From Hyparrhenia diplandra (Eukaryota; Streptophyta; Magnoliopsida; Poales; Poaceae): DNA of 64,000 nt. This document shows, piece by piece, positions 1 to 10,796 of the stretch. The stretch is from the NCBI GenBank assembly GCA_015847255.1, contig JADLZK010007663.1:124001-188000 (forward strand), written 5' to 3'. Position 1 is the first letter of the stretch; each line of letters opens with the position of its first letter. A program made the position numbers and the translations under genes. Under the pieces are notes generated by a model. That model saw only the letters and a program-made list of their open reading frames with translations, had not been told where the DNA came from and ran no database searches.

Positions 1-778
1 CTTTTATTTACCCTCATTTTTTTTGTTTGATCCCTTGGTGGATGGAACTTGGGATTGTCACCATCTTCCCCCACACTTAGACTTTTGTGAAAAAGTCAAG
101 TGTGCAAGGTCCGGGTCTCCTCTTGAGCATGTTCCATCACCCATGAACATCATAACTCTTTCTTTTTTTTTTTGTGATGTAGCCCTCATGTTCTCGAAGG
201 CGTCGCATGCCTCTTTGTTCTTCTTAATCGATCTCCACTTGAAATGGTTAGCGACAAGAATACCCGAAGGTGCATACTAACTTGATAACATGTTCTTGCT
301 TTTATTAATAAGAGAAAGAGAGTTTTTTTTATGATAGTCAGGGCTATCTCCGGTAGTGCTTTGTTTGTGGTCATAAGCTCGACCGTGGGAATTCTTCTTT
401 GCGGCTATCAAAGGTGGTGAAGTTCCTGGCTTCTCCACTAAGCAATGACCGTTAAAGATCAAGCTGCAAGGTTAGCGCCATCGTGCTACTACGAGATCGA
501 CAAAACTTGTGATACGCGAAGACACAACCATCCTCTTAAAGAGTCTGTGAACATGGACCAAGAGGAGGTTGGGATCCTCGTAGGAGCACGTGGGCAAAGG
601 CGAGACAAGCTCTAGAGACCCATATGGGTATGTGAAAGGTGTCTTGCTCTGGTCATCATGGTGGATAGAAATCGGGTATTCTTCCACCCTGTGACTTGCC
701 TCAGTGGAATGGGTTCGTTCTTAGAGTTCTCAACGACCATCATTCCTACCACTTGGATTGGGCTAACCCAATCGCTGT
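1..778 (-). mobile_element. 3' part of an Athila-type Ty3/gypsy element, running off the left edge
   Basis: Read on the minus strand, this stretch begins with a reverse-transcriptase remnant (600-800) and continues into the non-coding 3' region of an Athila-like element. Bases 1-480 match, in reverse complement, the internal region at about 41090-41600 of the plus-strand element near 40 kb. Shared landmarks are the stretch around GCAAGAACATGTTATC, the CACCTTCGGGTATTC piece and the CACTTAGACTTTTG piece. It is probably the continuation of the minus-strand element at 6018-9106, separated from it by the insertion at 779-6017. No 3' LTR is seen, so it would lie left of the window. Confidence 0.7.
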
Positions 779-800
779 TGTTGACGGTCACTAACGACAC
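600..800 (-). pseudogene. reverse transcriptase fragment, Athila type, with an internal deletion
   Basis: Two overlapping minus-strand frames read SDWVSPIQVV and VVENSKNEPIPLRQVTGW, then in the next frame DQSKTPFTYPYGSL. In intact gypsy RTs the first pair is the N-terminal palm/finger segment (W-V-S-P, then V-T-G-W/Y-R). The third piece is the D-Q-x-K-T-x-F-x-P-x-G-T segment that normally follows tens of residues later. Here they nearly abut, so the stretch between them, including the CIDYRKLN-type motif, is deleted. The catalytic YVDD part is absent. This is known family structure matched by eye. It cannot encode an active enzyme. It shows that the non-coding-looking 3' tail descends from an autonomous Athila pol. 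Confidence 0.68.
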
Positions 801-1312
801 ATTTTTAACGTCAACATTCTACCAATAAGGGGTTGAAACTATACCTTACTACACACATATACATTTATTATTGACATAATTCCACTTGTAGTGCCAAAAT
901 AATTTTATGCAGGATTTATATAAAACCAAGTGGAAAATGTACCAAAAAGGCGCCTCCCCGAGAAAGCGCATTCCCGACGAACATCAAGCCCAAAGGGAGA
1001 AATGGACCAAACACGCGAGAACCGAGCCGAGCAAACACCGCCATACAACTTTTCAGGCCCAAAGATGCCCAGCTTTGCCAAAGCCCGGCTGAGCGGGGCC
1101 CGGCGGGGGTGCGCGCAAGCACCACCTAGTGCGGCCGCACCCCCGCCGAGGCGGTTCGGGCCCGGCCCGGGGAGGCGGTTTGTTACCTTCCAAAAGCGGG
1201 CGTTGCCGACGTTGGTTGGTCGGTTTAGCAAACTAGGAAGGTGTTCCCAGGTCGGTTTTGGCTCCTTCCATATGGGGAGGGACATTTTCCAATGAGCCCC
1301 CTCTCCTCTACC

Positions 1313-1320
1313 TATAAAAG
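1313..1320 (+). promoter_or_regulatory. TATA box of the LTR promoter
   Basis: TATAAAAG lies 534 bases into the LTR, followed about 25 bases later by the CATTGTAACACACACCAC block that all LTRs of this family carry at the expected transcription start. The equivalent boxes are at 8200-8209 (minus), 38805 and 44618. Confidence 0.65.
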
Positions 1321-1373
1321 GAGGCCATCTCCCACCATTGTAACACACACCACACAATAGAGCCTCTCTCCAT

Positions 1374-1450
1374 TTCTTCTTCTTCTTCTTCTTCTTTCTT
1401 CTTCTTCTTCTTCTTCTTCTTCTTCTTCTTCTTCTTTTTCCTTCTTCTTT
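1374..1450. repeat. CTT trinucleotide microsatellite in the LTR
   Basis: A run of CTT with a few CTTT interruptions lies just after the TATA box, in the expected R region. The reverse LTR has a shorter AGA-rich tract in the corresponding place (about 8095-8125), so the tract length differs between family members. Confidence 0.9.
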
Positions 1451-2557
1451 TTAGTTTGTACATAGGAGGAGTTTGGCAAGGATAATAAAAGGAGGGCAAG
1501 ACATTTTGGAGCTATTCGGTATGAGCAATTTAGAGTTCTTCATCTTGTTCTTGTTCTCTACTTATCAATATAGTTGTGTTCTTGAATTAGAGCAAAGTTC
1601 TTGTGATATAATCTTGGTTGAAGAACTAGTCTATAGTTCCTATATCATGATCTTGTCTTATAGAACTTCGTGCTTAATCTATCATACATACATGTTTAGA
1701 CCAAAGAGCTAGATCGATATGATGAGTTCTATCTAGAGCTAGACTTGGTTGATGTTGGGTTACGGGATTGGTAGTCGTTCCTTCGGGGCGGCGCTCTAGT
1801 AGAAGGACCCCGGGGACGGGTAAGACTTGTTAACACGCTAGAGTGATACTCACTAGTGTAGACGTGGTGTCTAGGCTAGGGGTTGCCTATCTTTTGCGGT
1901 GCATCCCACGGTTGAGGGGGTAGGCGGCTTGGTCGTGACAAGCCTTGTCCGTCCCTTGAAATCCCCCCACGTTCGGCTGTGTCGTAGAGCTAATTGCCGG
2001 AAGCTTCCCAGTTGGGCGTTGGCCGGTGCCCGAAGTAATTCAGCAAAGACCTTGGCTATCTTGACTTAGAATCTCTAACCATAAAACATGTGTGTATCTG
2101 CTATCTTGACATGACTATTTAGGATATGCCTGCTCCATGTTAGACTTATTCTTTTATTCATTCTTTTATCTTTATCCTTGAGATTGGCTTGAGTGTGTGT
2201 GTCAAGTTATCCTATTACCTATCCTATTTTACCCCTATTATGATCATTGGTCTATTATACATTCGTGTCATCTTGACCATGTCCGAATTAGAGACTTTTA
2301 CACCATGCCTTCCTTTTGGGAAAAATATAAATAACGATACCCCTGAATACTTCGGGTGAAATGCTACAATGATAGATCCGTGCGCTGCGGATGAATATCT
2401 TATTTGGCAAGATCTATCACCGTTGATGTACCTAGTGTTATCACCGACACGGTGGTTTCACTTAGGAATGTCAATGGCGCATTTCTGGCGCCGTTATTAG
2501 AGACGGGTTCTAAACCTGTTTCTAGTGATTGCGCTTAAGAAATGCAACAAGCATTTC

Positions 2558-2577
2558 TCGCGCCATTTGCCGGGGAA
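2558..2577 (+). other. primer binding site, tRNA-Asp type (degenerate)
   Basis: TCGCGCCATTTGCCGGGGAA resembles the canonical TGGCGCCGTTGCCGGGGA, the complement of the 3' end of tRNA-Asp and usual for Athila-type elements. It follows the LTR end after 8 bases. An upstream near-copy (TGGCGCCGTTATTAGAGA, near 2496) may be a decayed duplicate. Confidence 0.6.
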
Positions 2578-2578
2578 G

Positions 2579-5500
2579 GTGTTGGTTAAAGGAATGATCT
2601 ATTAGGACATGTTCCCGATAATATGCATGTGTAGTGATCTTTGTTCATCTTAGGTTTATCTTAAAAAAAATTCTTATAAATAAAAAGCAAGAACATGTTA
2701 TCAAGTTAGTATCCACCTTCGGGTATTCTTGTCACTAACCATTTCAGGTGAAGACTAAGAAGAACAAAGGAGCACACGATGCTTGAAAACATGGGGGCTA
2801 CATCAATCAATAAGAAAACTTTGATACTCTTGGGCGGAGGAACACACTCAAAAAGGAGACCACGACCTTGCGCACTCGACTTTTTCACGAAAGTCCAAGT
2901 GTGAGAGGGAGGACGGTGATAATATCAAGTTCCACATACAAGGGGATCATAAAAAGAGAAGTGAAAAAAAAAAAAAAAAAAAAAGAGAAGAGATTAGCCT
3001 CCCCTTGCTATAAAAGGAAAAGAAAAAAAAAAGAGAGAGTTGAAAAAAAATATATATATATAAAAAAAAAGAGAGATAAGAGGAGAGAGGAGCAGAGTTG
3101 ACCCCATATGGTCAAAAGTAAAACAATGAAGACACTGACTCCACCTTGCATTGCTTCCGTGTAAGCAAGAAGGGATCTTTCTCTCCCAAGACCGTTGTTG
3201 CACCTGGGTGAGTTTGGTCCCGCCTCCCTCTACTCCGGTGTGAGAAAGTCATTACCAAATCAAGATCATCATGCTACCGATAAAGCAATTATGAACTCTA
3301 TCCTCAAGCTGCCGGTCAAGTACACTCAGGTATGCAAAGGTCCAAAAGAAAAAGAAAAAAAAAGGGTAAAGAAAAAAAAAAGAGGAGGTAAAGGAAAGGA
3401 GGAATATCCTCCTTTACACCTTTGTGACCACTAAGGCCCATGGTCCATATACACTACCTGTGTGTATCACCTAAGCCTTGTGGCCCGCCTGAGATGGATC
3501 GTCAAGCTACCACCACAGGAATTTCAACATCTTGCCTTCATGCGCGGTTGGTACACACACTCAGTGCACATAAAGGTAATAATTCACCAATTCTTTTTAC
3601 TCATACTTATCTCCATAAAAAAGTCCATGTTTTCTTTGTTTATGAAATACGCCTTGGGTTTGGATGTATTTTCATTCTAGAGTGTGATACATCCATTGGT
3701 CTTTTAAATCAAGCATGGTGCTTGGGTAAAAAAGACCTTCTTTAATCAAATATTGACATGGTGTTGAAATTTGATTCTGCGAACCAGAGGCGACATCATA
3801 AACATTTGAATTATTTTATGATAGAGATAAGTCAAGGCTATACCTACATTGCATTTTTATCTTAGCCTTGTTTGAGTTTGAAAAGTTTGGTGAAGTTTTT
3901 TTCGTCCTCCTTTGATAATAAAATTATCAAATAAAAAAATTGAAAAAAAAATAAATTAATTAAATAAATAAAAACAAAACAAGTCTGCTCTTTTTTGCTC
4001 CTTCCCGCATATGTTTTCAAAATTTGGTAATCGCGAAGGATGGTAAGTCCACTCGCGAATCTACCATATACTAACCATGGAGGAAAAGACCAAAAGCACG
4101 GGGGTACAACCCCGATCCGATGAGCATTGAGCTAGCTTGGGGAGGACCCTAACAAGGTAATGAGAAACCTACACTCTCATCCTCTGTCCATTACCTTCCA
4201 AAAAAAAATAATAATAATGTGTTTTTTATAAAATATTTTATTATCAAAATAAACAAAAATATTTACTACACAAAAATCTATAAGTAAATATTTTCGAAAA
4301 ACTAAAATAAAAATCTTTATAAATAAAATAAATTCTTCTATGAAAAAAAACTACTAAAAAAAAATATTTTCCTCAATAAAACATATTTTCTAAATAATTT
4401 TTAGTATATAAAAAAAAAAAACTATAATCATTTTGTTCGCCTTTGCAATGCCTTTATCTCCATTGGATGAATCTTGTTTTCATTTCATGCGTCCTTTTTC
4501 TATGTTGGCGTGTTTTGGTTTGGAAGTTTTGGTTATTCGAATGATCATACTTCCATAGGCGTTTTGAATTAAGCATGGTGTTTAGGTCAAAAGTCTACCC
4601 TAATCAGATTAGACATGGAGTCGAGTTTGATTATTGAATCGAGAGCTGCTAGTGTAGAATTTGGTCGACCATATGGACTAACCCCCCCAGGAATTTATCA
4701 ACATCATGAGGGTAAGTCCAAGAGATGACAAAGTGGAGATCAGAAGTTGTTTGGTGAACCAAAAAAAAAAAAAATAATGATAATGATAAAATAAAAATTA
4801 AAATAAATAAAAACCTTTGAAACCCCAAGAATGGTTGTCCCGCTCTTCCAAGATCATCACAAGACAAGCTTGGGGGAGTCTCCCCGCACGCTCAAAAGAC
4901 GATGTTAATCAATGATCCATTCATAGCGTTCACAAGCTAGCAACGTTCATAAACAGAAGGTAAGTCAAAAGCTAGCTTGGGGAGGACTCCACAAAGGTAA
5001 CTCGTATCTCACATTCCATTCAGTTATTTTCTTATCTTATATGAATGATGAGGTATGAGAATAAAAAAAAGAAGGGAAGAAGAAAGAGAGAGAGGAGACT
5101 TATTCCACTCCATACATATGTGTTGTAGAAATGTTTAGTTCTACCCCTGTTGAAATGATGAATAGTTGCTCTGTCTTATGTTTTGCCTGTGCCTAGTTTA
5201 TAATTCGAATTTCTCTAAAGTTTGGGTTTAGTGGCTAAGTCTAAGAACTCATCCTGAAAAAAAAAACCTGATTCATGTGGGTTGCATAGGCTCTATCTAG
5301 TCTAAGTTGTTGCCAAGTATGATATGGTACAAATGGATTTGCTATGATTTCGTCCAAAAAGAGAAACTTGACATCCGGGAATCTAATTTGAAAGAAAAGA
5401 GAAATGATATGGGCTATGCTAAAAAAAAAAGAGATGAAAAATTGACATGTGTCCGAGGGCGAGTAGAGCCCACATCTCCCAAAAAAAAAGAAGAGAGAGG

Positions 5501-5901
5501 AAATAAAAGACAAAAGTCTAGGGCGAGCAGAGCCCACCTCTCCAAAAAAAAATATATAGCAATAAAGCCCATACTTTCTCGAAAAAAAAACAAAATAGAA
5601 CTTAAATAAATAAATCCCGGATGAGAAAGTTGATCAAAAGGATAAATGAAAAGTATTTTCGTTATAACCATTCTATCTGGCAACCGCCCAAGGCTTTGAG
5701 AAAAGCTAAAAAAGCCCCGCTACGATGAAAGGTAATAAAGGGTGAGAAAAAGATGTGCCATTTTATTCAAACTCTAGTAGAAAATCTTATTATAACCCTG
5801 GCACTTGAAAAACATAATCGGCATAGTAGCAACTCCCCGATCGGCAACCAAGTACTTATCTTTTTGCTCGAGGACGCGCCAAAGGGTAAGCTTGGGGAGT
5901 T
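2579..5901 (+). other. non-coding internal region of the non-autonomous element
   Basis: It is AT-rich with many A and T homopolymers. The reading frames found here are lysine- or phenylalanine-rich artefacts of those runs. Blocks at about 3084-3180 and 3430-3500 match the 3' internal region of the element at 35879-45437 (for example GAGAGAGGAGCA...TTGACCC and the stretch around GGCCCATGGTCC). This shows a common origin. A purine-rich GCTTGGGGAG directly before 5902 is the probable polypurine tract. Confidence 0.6.
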
Positions 5902-6017
5902 TGTTGCCGGTCACTAACGACACATTTTTAACGTCAACATTCTACCAATAAGGGGTTGAAACTATACCTTACTACACACACATATACATTTATTATTGAC
6001 ATATTTCCACTTGTAGT
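5902..6017 (+). repeat. 3' LTR remnant (first 116 bases only)
   Basis: It matches bases 779-893 almost throughout (TGTTGCCGG here against TGTTGACGG). The match stops after CCACTTGTAG, where unrelated minus-strand gag-pol sequence begins. Confidence 0.8.
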
Positions 6018-6260
6018 CTTGGATATCAAAAAATATGAAAATCCAAAGACAACTTGACATTCCTGTATAGGAAGATTTGTTCATGTATAACCTCACGGCT
6101 TTTTAAGTGTGGTACGTGGTGCTATGCGCAAGGTCCGTGCTGTGTGGGTTCTAGGTGCTTCCTTGTCACATTCTTTGTGCAAAGGATTTGGACATGATGT
6201 TTATGCCCACGATAGGGTTATACATGACTTCCACTATGTCCCCTTGATATTTGCAATGGA
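6018..6260 (-). pseudogene. post-gag protease-region fragment, Athila type
   Basis: Translating the minus strand from about 6260 gives QGDIVEVMYNPIVGINIMS, then after frame breaks a tail ending LDFHIFDIQD at 6018. In Athila polyproteins, motifs of the kind YNPxVGINIMSxxFA and VxLDFHIFDILDFDLLIGYPLEKL lie between gag and reverse transcriptase. The fragment stops in the middle of that second motif, exactly where the plus-strand element's truncated LTR begins. It marks the left breakpoint of the interrupted host element. The identification rests on recognised family motifs. It is too short and broken to be functional. Confidence 0.55.
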
Positions 6261-6715
6261 TTGGTGTAGAGGGGCCACTTATTCGAATTTCTTCGAAAGA
6301 ATGTCCTTCCTCTCGCAACCATTCCGTGCTCATTATAGTTGTTAGCTCCTTAATAGACTCTGGTGAAAGAATTTATCTAGGGGTTGTTCGGGGCTAACCG
6401 GGACAGTGGTTTCTTCCATTGTTCGTGCCGAGGTGTCACCGAATTGATCATAAAGTCATCCTCGAAGAACGGGAGATCCGTGCATGCGGTCTCCTTGTGT
6501 TAGTTCAGGCGAGGGTCTCTATAGGTTTAACAGGTTCGGCTTTGGCGAAGAGACTTCCTCCGGTTTTACGCTTGGGTTCTACTCGGATGGGTTCTAGCGG
6601 AGGAGTATTCTCAAGAATACGGTTTTAGGAGAGCTTCTCCTTCCATTTGTGGTTTTATGTGCGAACGACCCTCCGGCAGCTAAATCAGCGGCGAGGCGCT
6701 TGCCCCTGCCCAATC

Positions 6716-6916
6716 CTAGCCGTAAATCTTTGTAAAAGCACGTGGGTTTGGTATGGACAGGTGCGGGCCGGATCGTGTAAGCGTGGTAAACCGGTCCTGT
6801 GCTGCACCTAAGGTTTCACCCTCTATTTGTCGGAAGTTGAGTATATCTTGTCGCGGGGCCGCGATTACGGATATAGGGTAGAACGCTACACGTAACTGTT
6901 TCACGGTTCTTCCCAT
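6716..6916 (-). pseudogene. gag fragment (Retrotrans_gag-like)
   Basis: The 66-residue frame contains DILNFRQIEGETLGAAQDRF followed by a ...RSGPHLSIPNP segment. This matches the conserved plant gypsy gag pattern F-x-Q-x-E-G-E-T-L-x-x-A-W-x-R-F, then G-P-x-L-S-x-P, seen in capsid regions. The usual tryptophan is replaced by Gln (AAQDRF). The frame is open only here; flanking gag sequence is in other frames, so the gene is dead. Its position, about 430 bases downstream of the primer site on the minus strand, fits gag of the element whose LTR is at 7344-9106. Confidence 0.65.
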
Positions 6917-7320
6917 TCTCCGTTTACCAACCCTACGTTATGGGCGTACCATTGAGTTGCCCTCTCGGTGAGAGAGAACGTAAAACAACTTCCACCTCAG
7001 CGTGTCGTGTGTCATGATCGCAATTGTCGGGCGACCGCAGAGCTGCTCAAACTCCGTAAGTGATGATAGGGGTTTTTCATATTCCGAGCCTAAAAGGCTC
7101 GGGCCCCGAACCATGGCTATAAAGCCCGGGCGGAGCTCATACCGAAGGCTGTGATTGGCCCTTCGGATGGGCGTGGTTCTACGAGCTCGCCCTTAGGAGC
7201 GGATAGGATTTGTAGGGTAGGTTGCTCCATGAGTAACAGGGGACTCTTTTTGGTATTTTTGTTTAAAAGGATACTACGGTCACACAGTCGACTAGGCTTG
7301 AGATATAACTACGACAACCG

Positions 7321-7336
7321 TCCCCGCAACGGCGCC
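7321..7336 (-). other. primer binding site, tRNA-Asp type
   Basis: On the minus strand GGCGCCGTTGCGGGGA lies 7 bases inside the LTR end at 7344. It matches the tRNA-Asp complement except for one base (GCG for GCC). Confidence 0.75.
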
Positions 7337-7343
7337 GAAATGC

Positions 7344-9106
7344 TTGTTGGTGTTTCTTAACGCACACGAGAGAGAAATCCAAGCGCACGGAAATACCGTT
7401 GTAGCACTTCACCCGGTGGTAAGCGGTGGTATCGTATTTTACACAAGGGCGGTCGCTAGCAGAAGCTTTTTTTCCGGTCCGTGTCAACCTAAGGCAAGGG
7501 TTTGTTTTCTAAGAGTAGCGAGGTATCTATAGGCTAAGTTTTCCCAGGCGGTGATTTCTAAAGTCCATTTGTCTACTCACTTCGGGCACCGGCCCGCGCC
7601 CAAGCCTGGGGCGTAGTCCGCAATTAGCTCTACGACACGACCCGAACGTGGGGGATTTCAAGGGATGGACAAGGCTTGTCACGACCAAGCCGCCTACCCC
7701 CTCAACCGTGGGATGCACCGCAAAAGGTAGGTGAACGCTAGTCCAAACACCACGTTTGCACTATTGGTCACAGTTCTTGATGTTGGCCAAGGTTCCCCGG
7801 TCAAAGAGTTCCTTCACCAAGAACTAACGCTCTTAACGAGACAATCTACCGATCCCGCAAGTCTACAACAGCTAAGAAATATACGGAAGGAAATTAAGTA
7901 GCTGCAAGATAATCACAAGACTCCTTACCAAAGTGTAAGTAGCTTGCAGAGGTACAAGCCGGGCGGGTACCGACAAGTCCGCACTCCGTCCTCCTAGGAA
8001 CCGCGGATCACCGAGGGGCGAACCGGCAACTCAGGGTAGAAAGAACAAAGCTTCTTTCTAGCTTTTCCTCTCTCACTCTCTAGAATTAGAAGATAGAAGA
8101 AGAAGTAGAAGAAGAAGAAGAAGATCTAATTCTACTCTCTTGCACAAGTGGACTGGTTTCTCCTTGGAATTGTTGTGTTACAATGGAGGGAGATGGCCTC
8201 TTTATATAGGAGAGAGGGGGAGAGGCCATCTCTACACTTGGAAACATTTCCTACCGCCCTATAGCCATGCAAACCGACCTGGGGAGGTCGGCAAGATGTT
8301 TCCTAACGAAGCTGTGCGAGAAAACCGGGCGAGAACCGGCCTCTAAGGCAATCGAACCGGACCAAGACCGGAGAACCGGTGGCTGTTTTTACGTTTCGGA
8401 AGGTAATCCGCGCCCCACGCAGCTGAACCGCCGGTTCGGTGGTCCAATCGCGGCGGACCAGCAAGAACCGCGTCCCCGCCTCCATTCTTTGCGGCGACAC
8501 GTGGCCGGCCGGGTGATCCGCGCCCGCTTGCCTCAAGGCGTCTTGGCGGCGCATCCCGCCCAGCGGGGACCGCCCGAGCCACGCGGCGCTCCCGGGTGGT
8601 GGGCGAGTCGACGGCGCCCCTCCGGGCCGGCAGGAACAGGGCTGTGGGGCCCGCGCGCCCCTTGTCTTCTTTGCGTGGCGCGGCCCGGATGGCCGACATG
8701 GCGGGCCCCTGGCGGCGAGTGCTGCCGCTGCTATTTCCTGCATGGTGGGCGTGCGTAGCGGCGCCACGTGGTGGCTCGGATAGGCCCGCATGGAGTGTTG
8801 TTGGCGTGTGGGACCCATATTGCATGCTAATTTTATTTGTCCAATATCTTTTCCATCCGAGTCCAAATATATCAAGTAATATATCCATTTCGATCGGTGT
8901 GACGAGCTCTCCGTGATGGTGTACTCCATTTTGCCATATAAGATACTTTTTCATGATGATAAATTGGAGAATCCTACATTGCACTTTGAAATACCAAAAC
9001 TTGTGGAACTTGTTAGATTTAAACCCTACCACTAAGTTTGGTGGTCAAAAGAGAGCATTTTATGCAGGTGTTGATGGTATAAAATGGGTAGTTAACGACC
9101 ATCACA
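7344..9106 (-). repeat. 5' LTR of the minus-strand Athila-type element
   Basis: The minus strand starts TGTGATGGTCGTTAACTACC at 9106 and ends CACCAACA at 7344, next to the primer site. Its length, about 1.76 kb, is close to that of the plus-strand LTR at 779-2549, with shared blocks in the same order. The GC-rich part at 8400-8780 gives several long overlapping reading frames on both strands; these are compositional and not genes. Confidence 0.75.
8200..8209 (-). promoter_or_regulatory. TATA box of the minus-strand LTR
   Basis: The minus strand reads CTATATAAAG, then GAGGCCATCTCCCTCCATTGTAAC. This is the same order as the plus-strand LTR's TATA region at 1313. Confidence 0.6.
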
Positions 9107-9110
9107 AGAG

Positions 9111-9279
9111 AGAATTTTGAAAACGTCGTCCCCTTCTTTTTTGCGAAGTAGGAGCGAAGACTTCGATTTGAAGTCAAAATTTCTCCTTAGAGAATTTTGA
9201 AAACGTCGTCCCCTTCTTTTTTGCGAAGTAGGAGCGAAGACTTCGATTTGAAGTCAAAATTTCTCCTTAGAGAATTTTG
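9111..9279 (-). repeat. tandem repeat, 80-bp period, two copies plus a partial
   Basis: Bases 9111-9190 and 9191-9270 are identical by eye, and a third copy begins at 9271 (AGAATTTTG) and then breaks off. The left end of the array abuts the Athila LTR, so further copies may have been displaced by that insertion. Each copy contains CTTCGATTTGAAGTCAAAAT. Confidence 0.92.
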
Positions 9280-9605
9280 TAGGTAATAATTTTAGTTTTA
9301 TACTTAAATTATACCTACTTAGTTTTATTTTTTGTGAAAACTTCTAGCCGATGTTAAAGCGTTTTGCTTTTCGGCTTTGTATTACTTGGAAAGAAAAGTA
9401 AAGGATGCACAAGTTTGGGGAAACTACTTTCTCATTTATATTTGACATGAGAATTTACAATAGAGTCTCCGCCTCGTTAAAAAACCACTCACCCGGGAGG
9501 GCTTCCCCGAGTGGAAAAAAGAGTGCACTCTTGATTGAAAATGATAAAATGCTTCTAGAAATTTGAATCTAACTTGCTTATTTACAAAACTTTAAAAGGA
9601 AAATT

Positions 9606-10796
9606 CTAGGGATAGTACTTGCGAAGGTCTTTGATGTTCCATGTATGGCTCAACTCTTCTCCCTTGAGGTTCTCCAAGTGATAAGATCCTTGCATTTTGA
9701 TTTTGTTATGATGAAAGGTCCCTCCCACTTTTTTTGGAACTTTCCCACGGTGTCTTCGTTTTTTTTTCCTTTTTAGCACGAGATCTCCTGGTTGTAAATC
9801 TCTTTTCACTACTTTCTTGTTGTACCACTTGCTTGTTTCTTCTTGGTATTTCCTTAGATTCATCACAGCTTGGTTTCTTTCTTCTTCGAGCAAGTCTTTG
9901 CTTGTCTTTTGGTCCTCTTCACTTGTGATTTCAACACTTGTTCTTGGACCTTCGAATTGTATCTCTTCCGAGTCATTGCTTCATCACCATATAGTAACTT
10001 GAAAGGTGTAAACTTCGTTGATCTTGTTGTGGTTGTATTGTGACTCCAAACAATCCTTGGTAATTCTTTAACCCATTTTCCTTTTGGGAGTCCTACTAGA
10101 TTTTTTGAAATTCCCACACATATGATACCATTTGCTCTTTCGATTGCTCCATTGGATTGAGGATACTTGATCGATGCGAAGCAAAGTTGGATTCCCAAAC
10201 TTTCACAATAGCTTCGAAATCTTATTTGTCAAATTGGGTTCCATTATCCAAAGTTATATGTCTTGGGACTCGAATCTCGCAAATTATGTTTTGCCAAAGG
10301 AACTTCTTCATTGTTGTGGATGACATGTTTGTTATTGGCTTTCGCTTCTATCCACTTTGTGAAATATTCAACTGCGACAAGCTAGCGTATTGATGATTGC
10401 CTTGAGTGGTGGAAGTTTACCAATTATGTCTATTCCCCATCTTGCAAGTGGCCAAGTAGGTTCAATGTCTTTGAATTGGATTAGTGGGGCATTTGTCTTG
10501 TTTCTTTGAGATTTCGCGAACTGTGACAAGTTTTGACTATATCCTTGCTATCTTTCCGAGTTTGTTGGCCAATAGAATCCTTGTCTAAATGCCTTTCCCC
10601 GCTATGGCTCTTGGGCCAAAGCATGATTTCCACATGTTCCACTATGTATTTCTTGCGGCAATTCTTTGCCTTCTTCGCTTGAAATGCACTTGAGTAGTGG
10701 TTCACAAATGCCGTGTTTGAAAAGTTGATTATTGATGAGCTTGTAGTTTCTTGTCTTGTGTTTCAATCTTATTTCTTCAGCCGCTTTCTGGTTCAT
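9606..10796 (-). pseudogene. integrase of the Tat element
   Basis: In minus-strand order I see the zinc-finger end (HSGTCGNH near 10650), the core with WGIDIIGKLPP (first Asp, about 10410-10450), HITLDNGTQF (second Asp, about 10231-10260), YPQSNGAIERANG (third acidic residue, about 10120-10170), and a C-terminal region with WYNKKVVKRDLQPGDLVLK. The end DLRKYYP stands at 9606. The D-D-E residues are all still readable, but they lie in different frames with stops between them (near 10390 and around 9870). The enzyme is inactive as encoded. Integrase following RNase H confirms the gypsy gene order. Confidence 0.78.

Larger units (their letters stand above)
779..2549 (+). repeat. 5' LTR of the 779-6017 element
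   Basis: It starts TGTTGACGG and ends near AAGAAATGCAACA, directly before a primer site. The same family occurs in reverse at 7344-9106. The shared U5-side block around GCATCCCACGGTTGAGG (about 1900-1995) recurs in reverse at about 7600-7730, and the TATA/CATTGTAACACACACC block recurs in reverse near 8170-8210. The 38183 and 43998 LTRs belong to a related family with the same downstream block. Its exact 3' end is inferred from those relatives. Confidence 0.75.
779..6017 (+). mobile_element. non-autonomous LTR retrotransposon, Athila-related, 3' LTR truncated
   Basis: A 5' LTR of about 1.77 kb (779-2549) is followed by a tRNA-Asp-type primer site, about 3.3 kb of AT-rich internal sequence without a protein domain, and the first 116 bases of a 3' LTR (5902-6017). 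The LTR copies agree closely from TGTTGACGG/TGTTGCCGG up to CCACTTGTAG and diverge after 6017, where minus-strand Athila gag-pol sequence starts. The element sits inside that minus-strand element. Because the 3' LTR is cut off, no target duplication can be checked. The lack of gag and pol means it would have needed proteins supplied in trans. Confidence 0.75.
6018..9106 (-). mobile_element. Athila-type Ty3/gypsy element, 5' part (LTR, leader, gag)
   Basis: On the minus strand the order is LTR (9106-7344), tRNA-Asp-type primer site, leader, gag fragment and post-gag fragment. It is then cut by the plus-strand element at 6017 and probably resumes at 778. The LTR's outer edge abuts one copy of an 80-bp tandem repeat (9111 onward) in the 3' non-coding part of a Tat element, so this element inserted into the Tat element. 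All coding parts are frameshifted or truncated. Confidence 0.72.

Noticed and set aside
905..1357. 150-residue minus-strand ORF with its plus-strand partner
   Set aside because: It is within LTR U3; no motif, and both strands are open because of GC content.
2868..3101. Lysine-rich 77-residue ORF
   Set aside because: It is made of poly-A runs in the non-coding internal region.
8267..9032. Long overlapping ORFs of 160-230 residues
   Set aside because: They are GC-rich LTR sequence with equally long frames on opposite strands; compositional.
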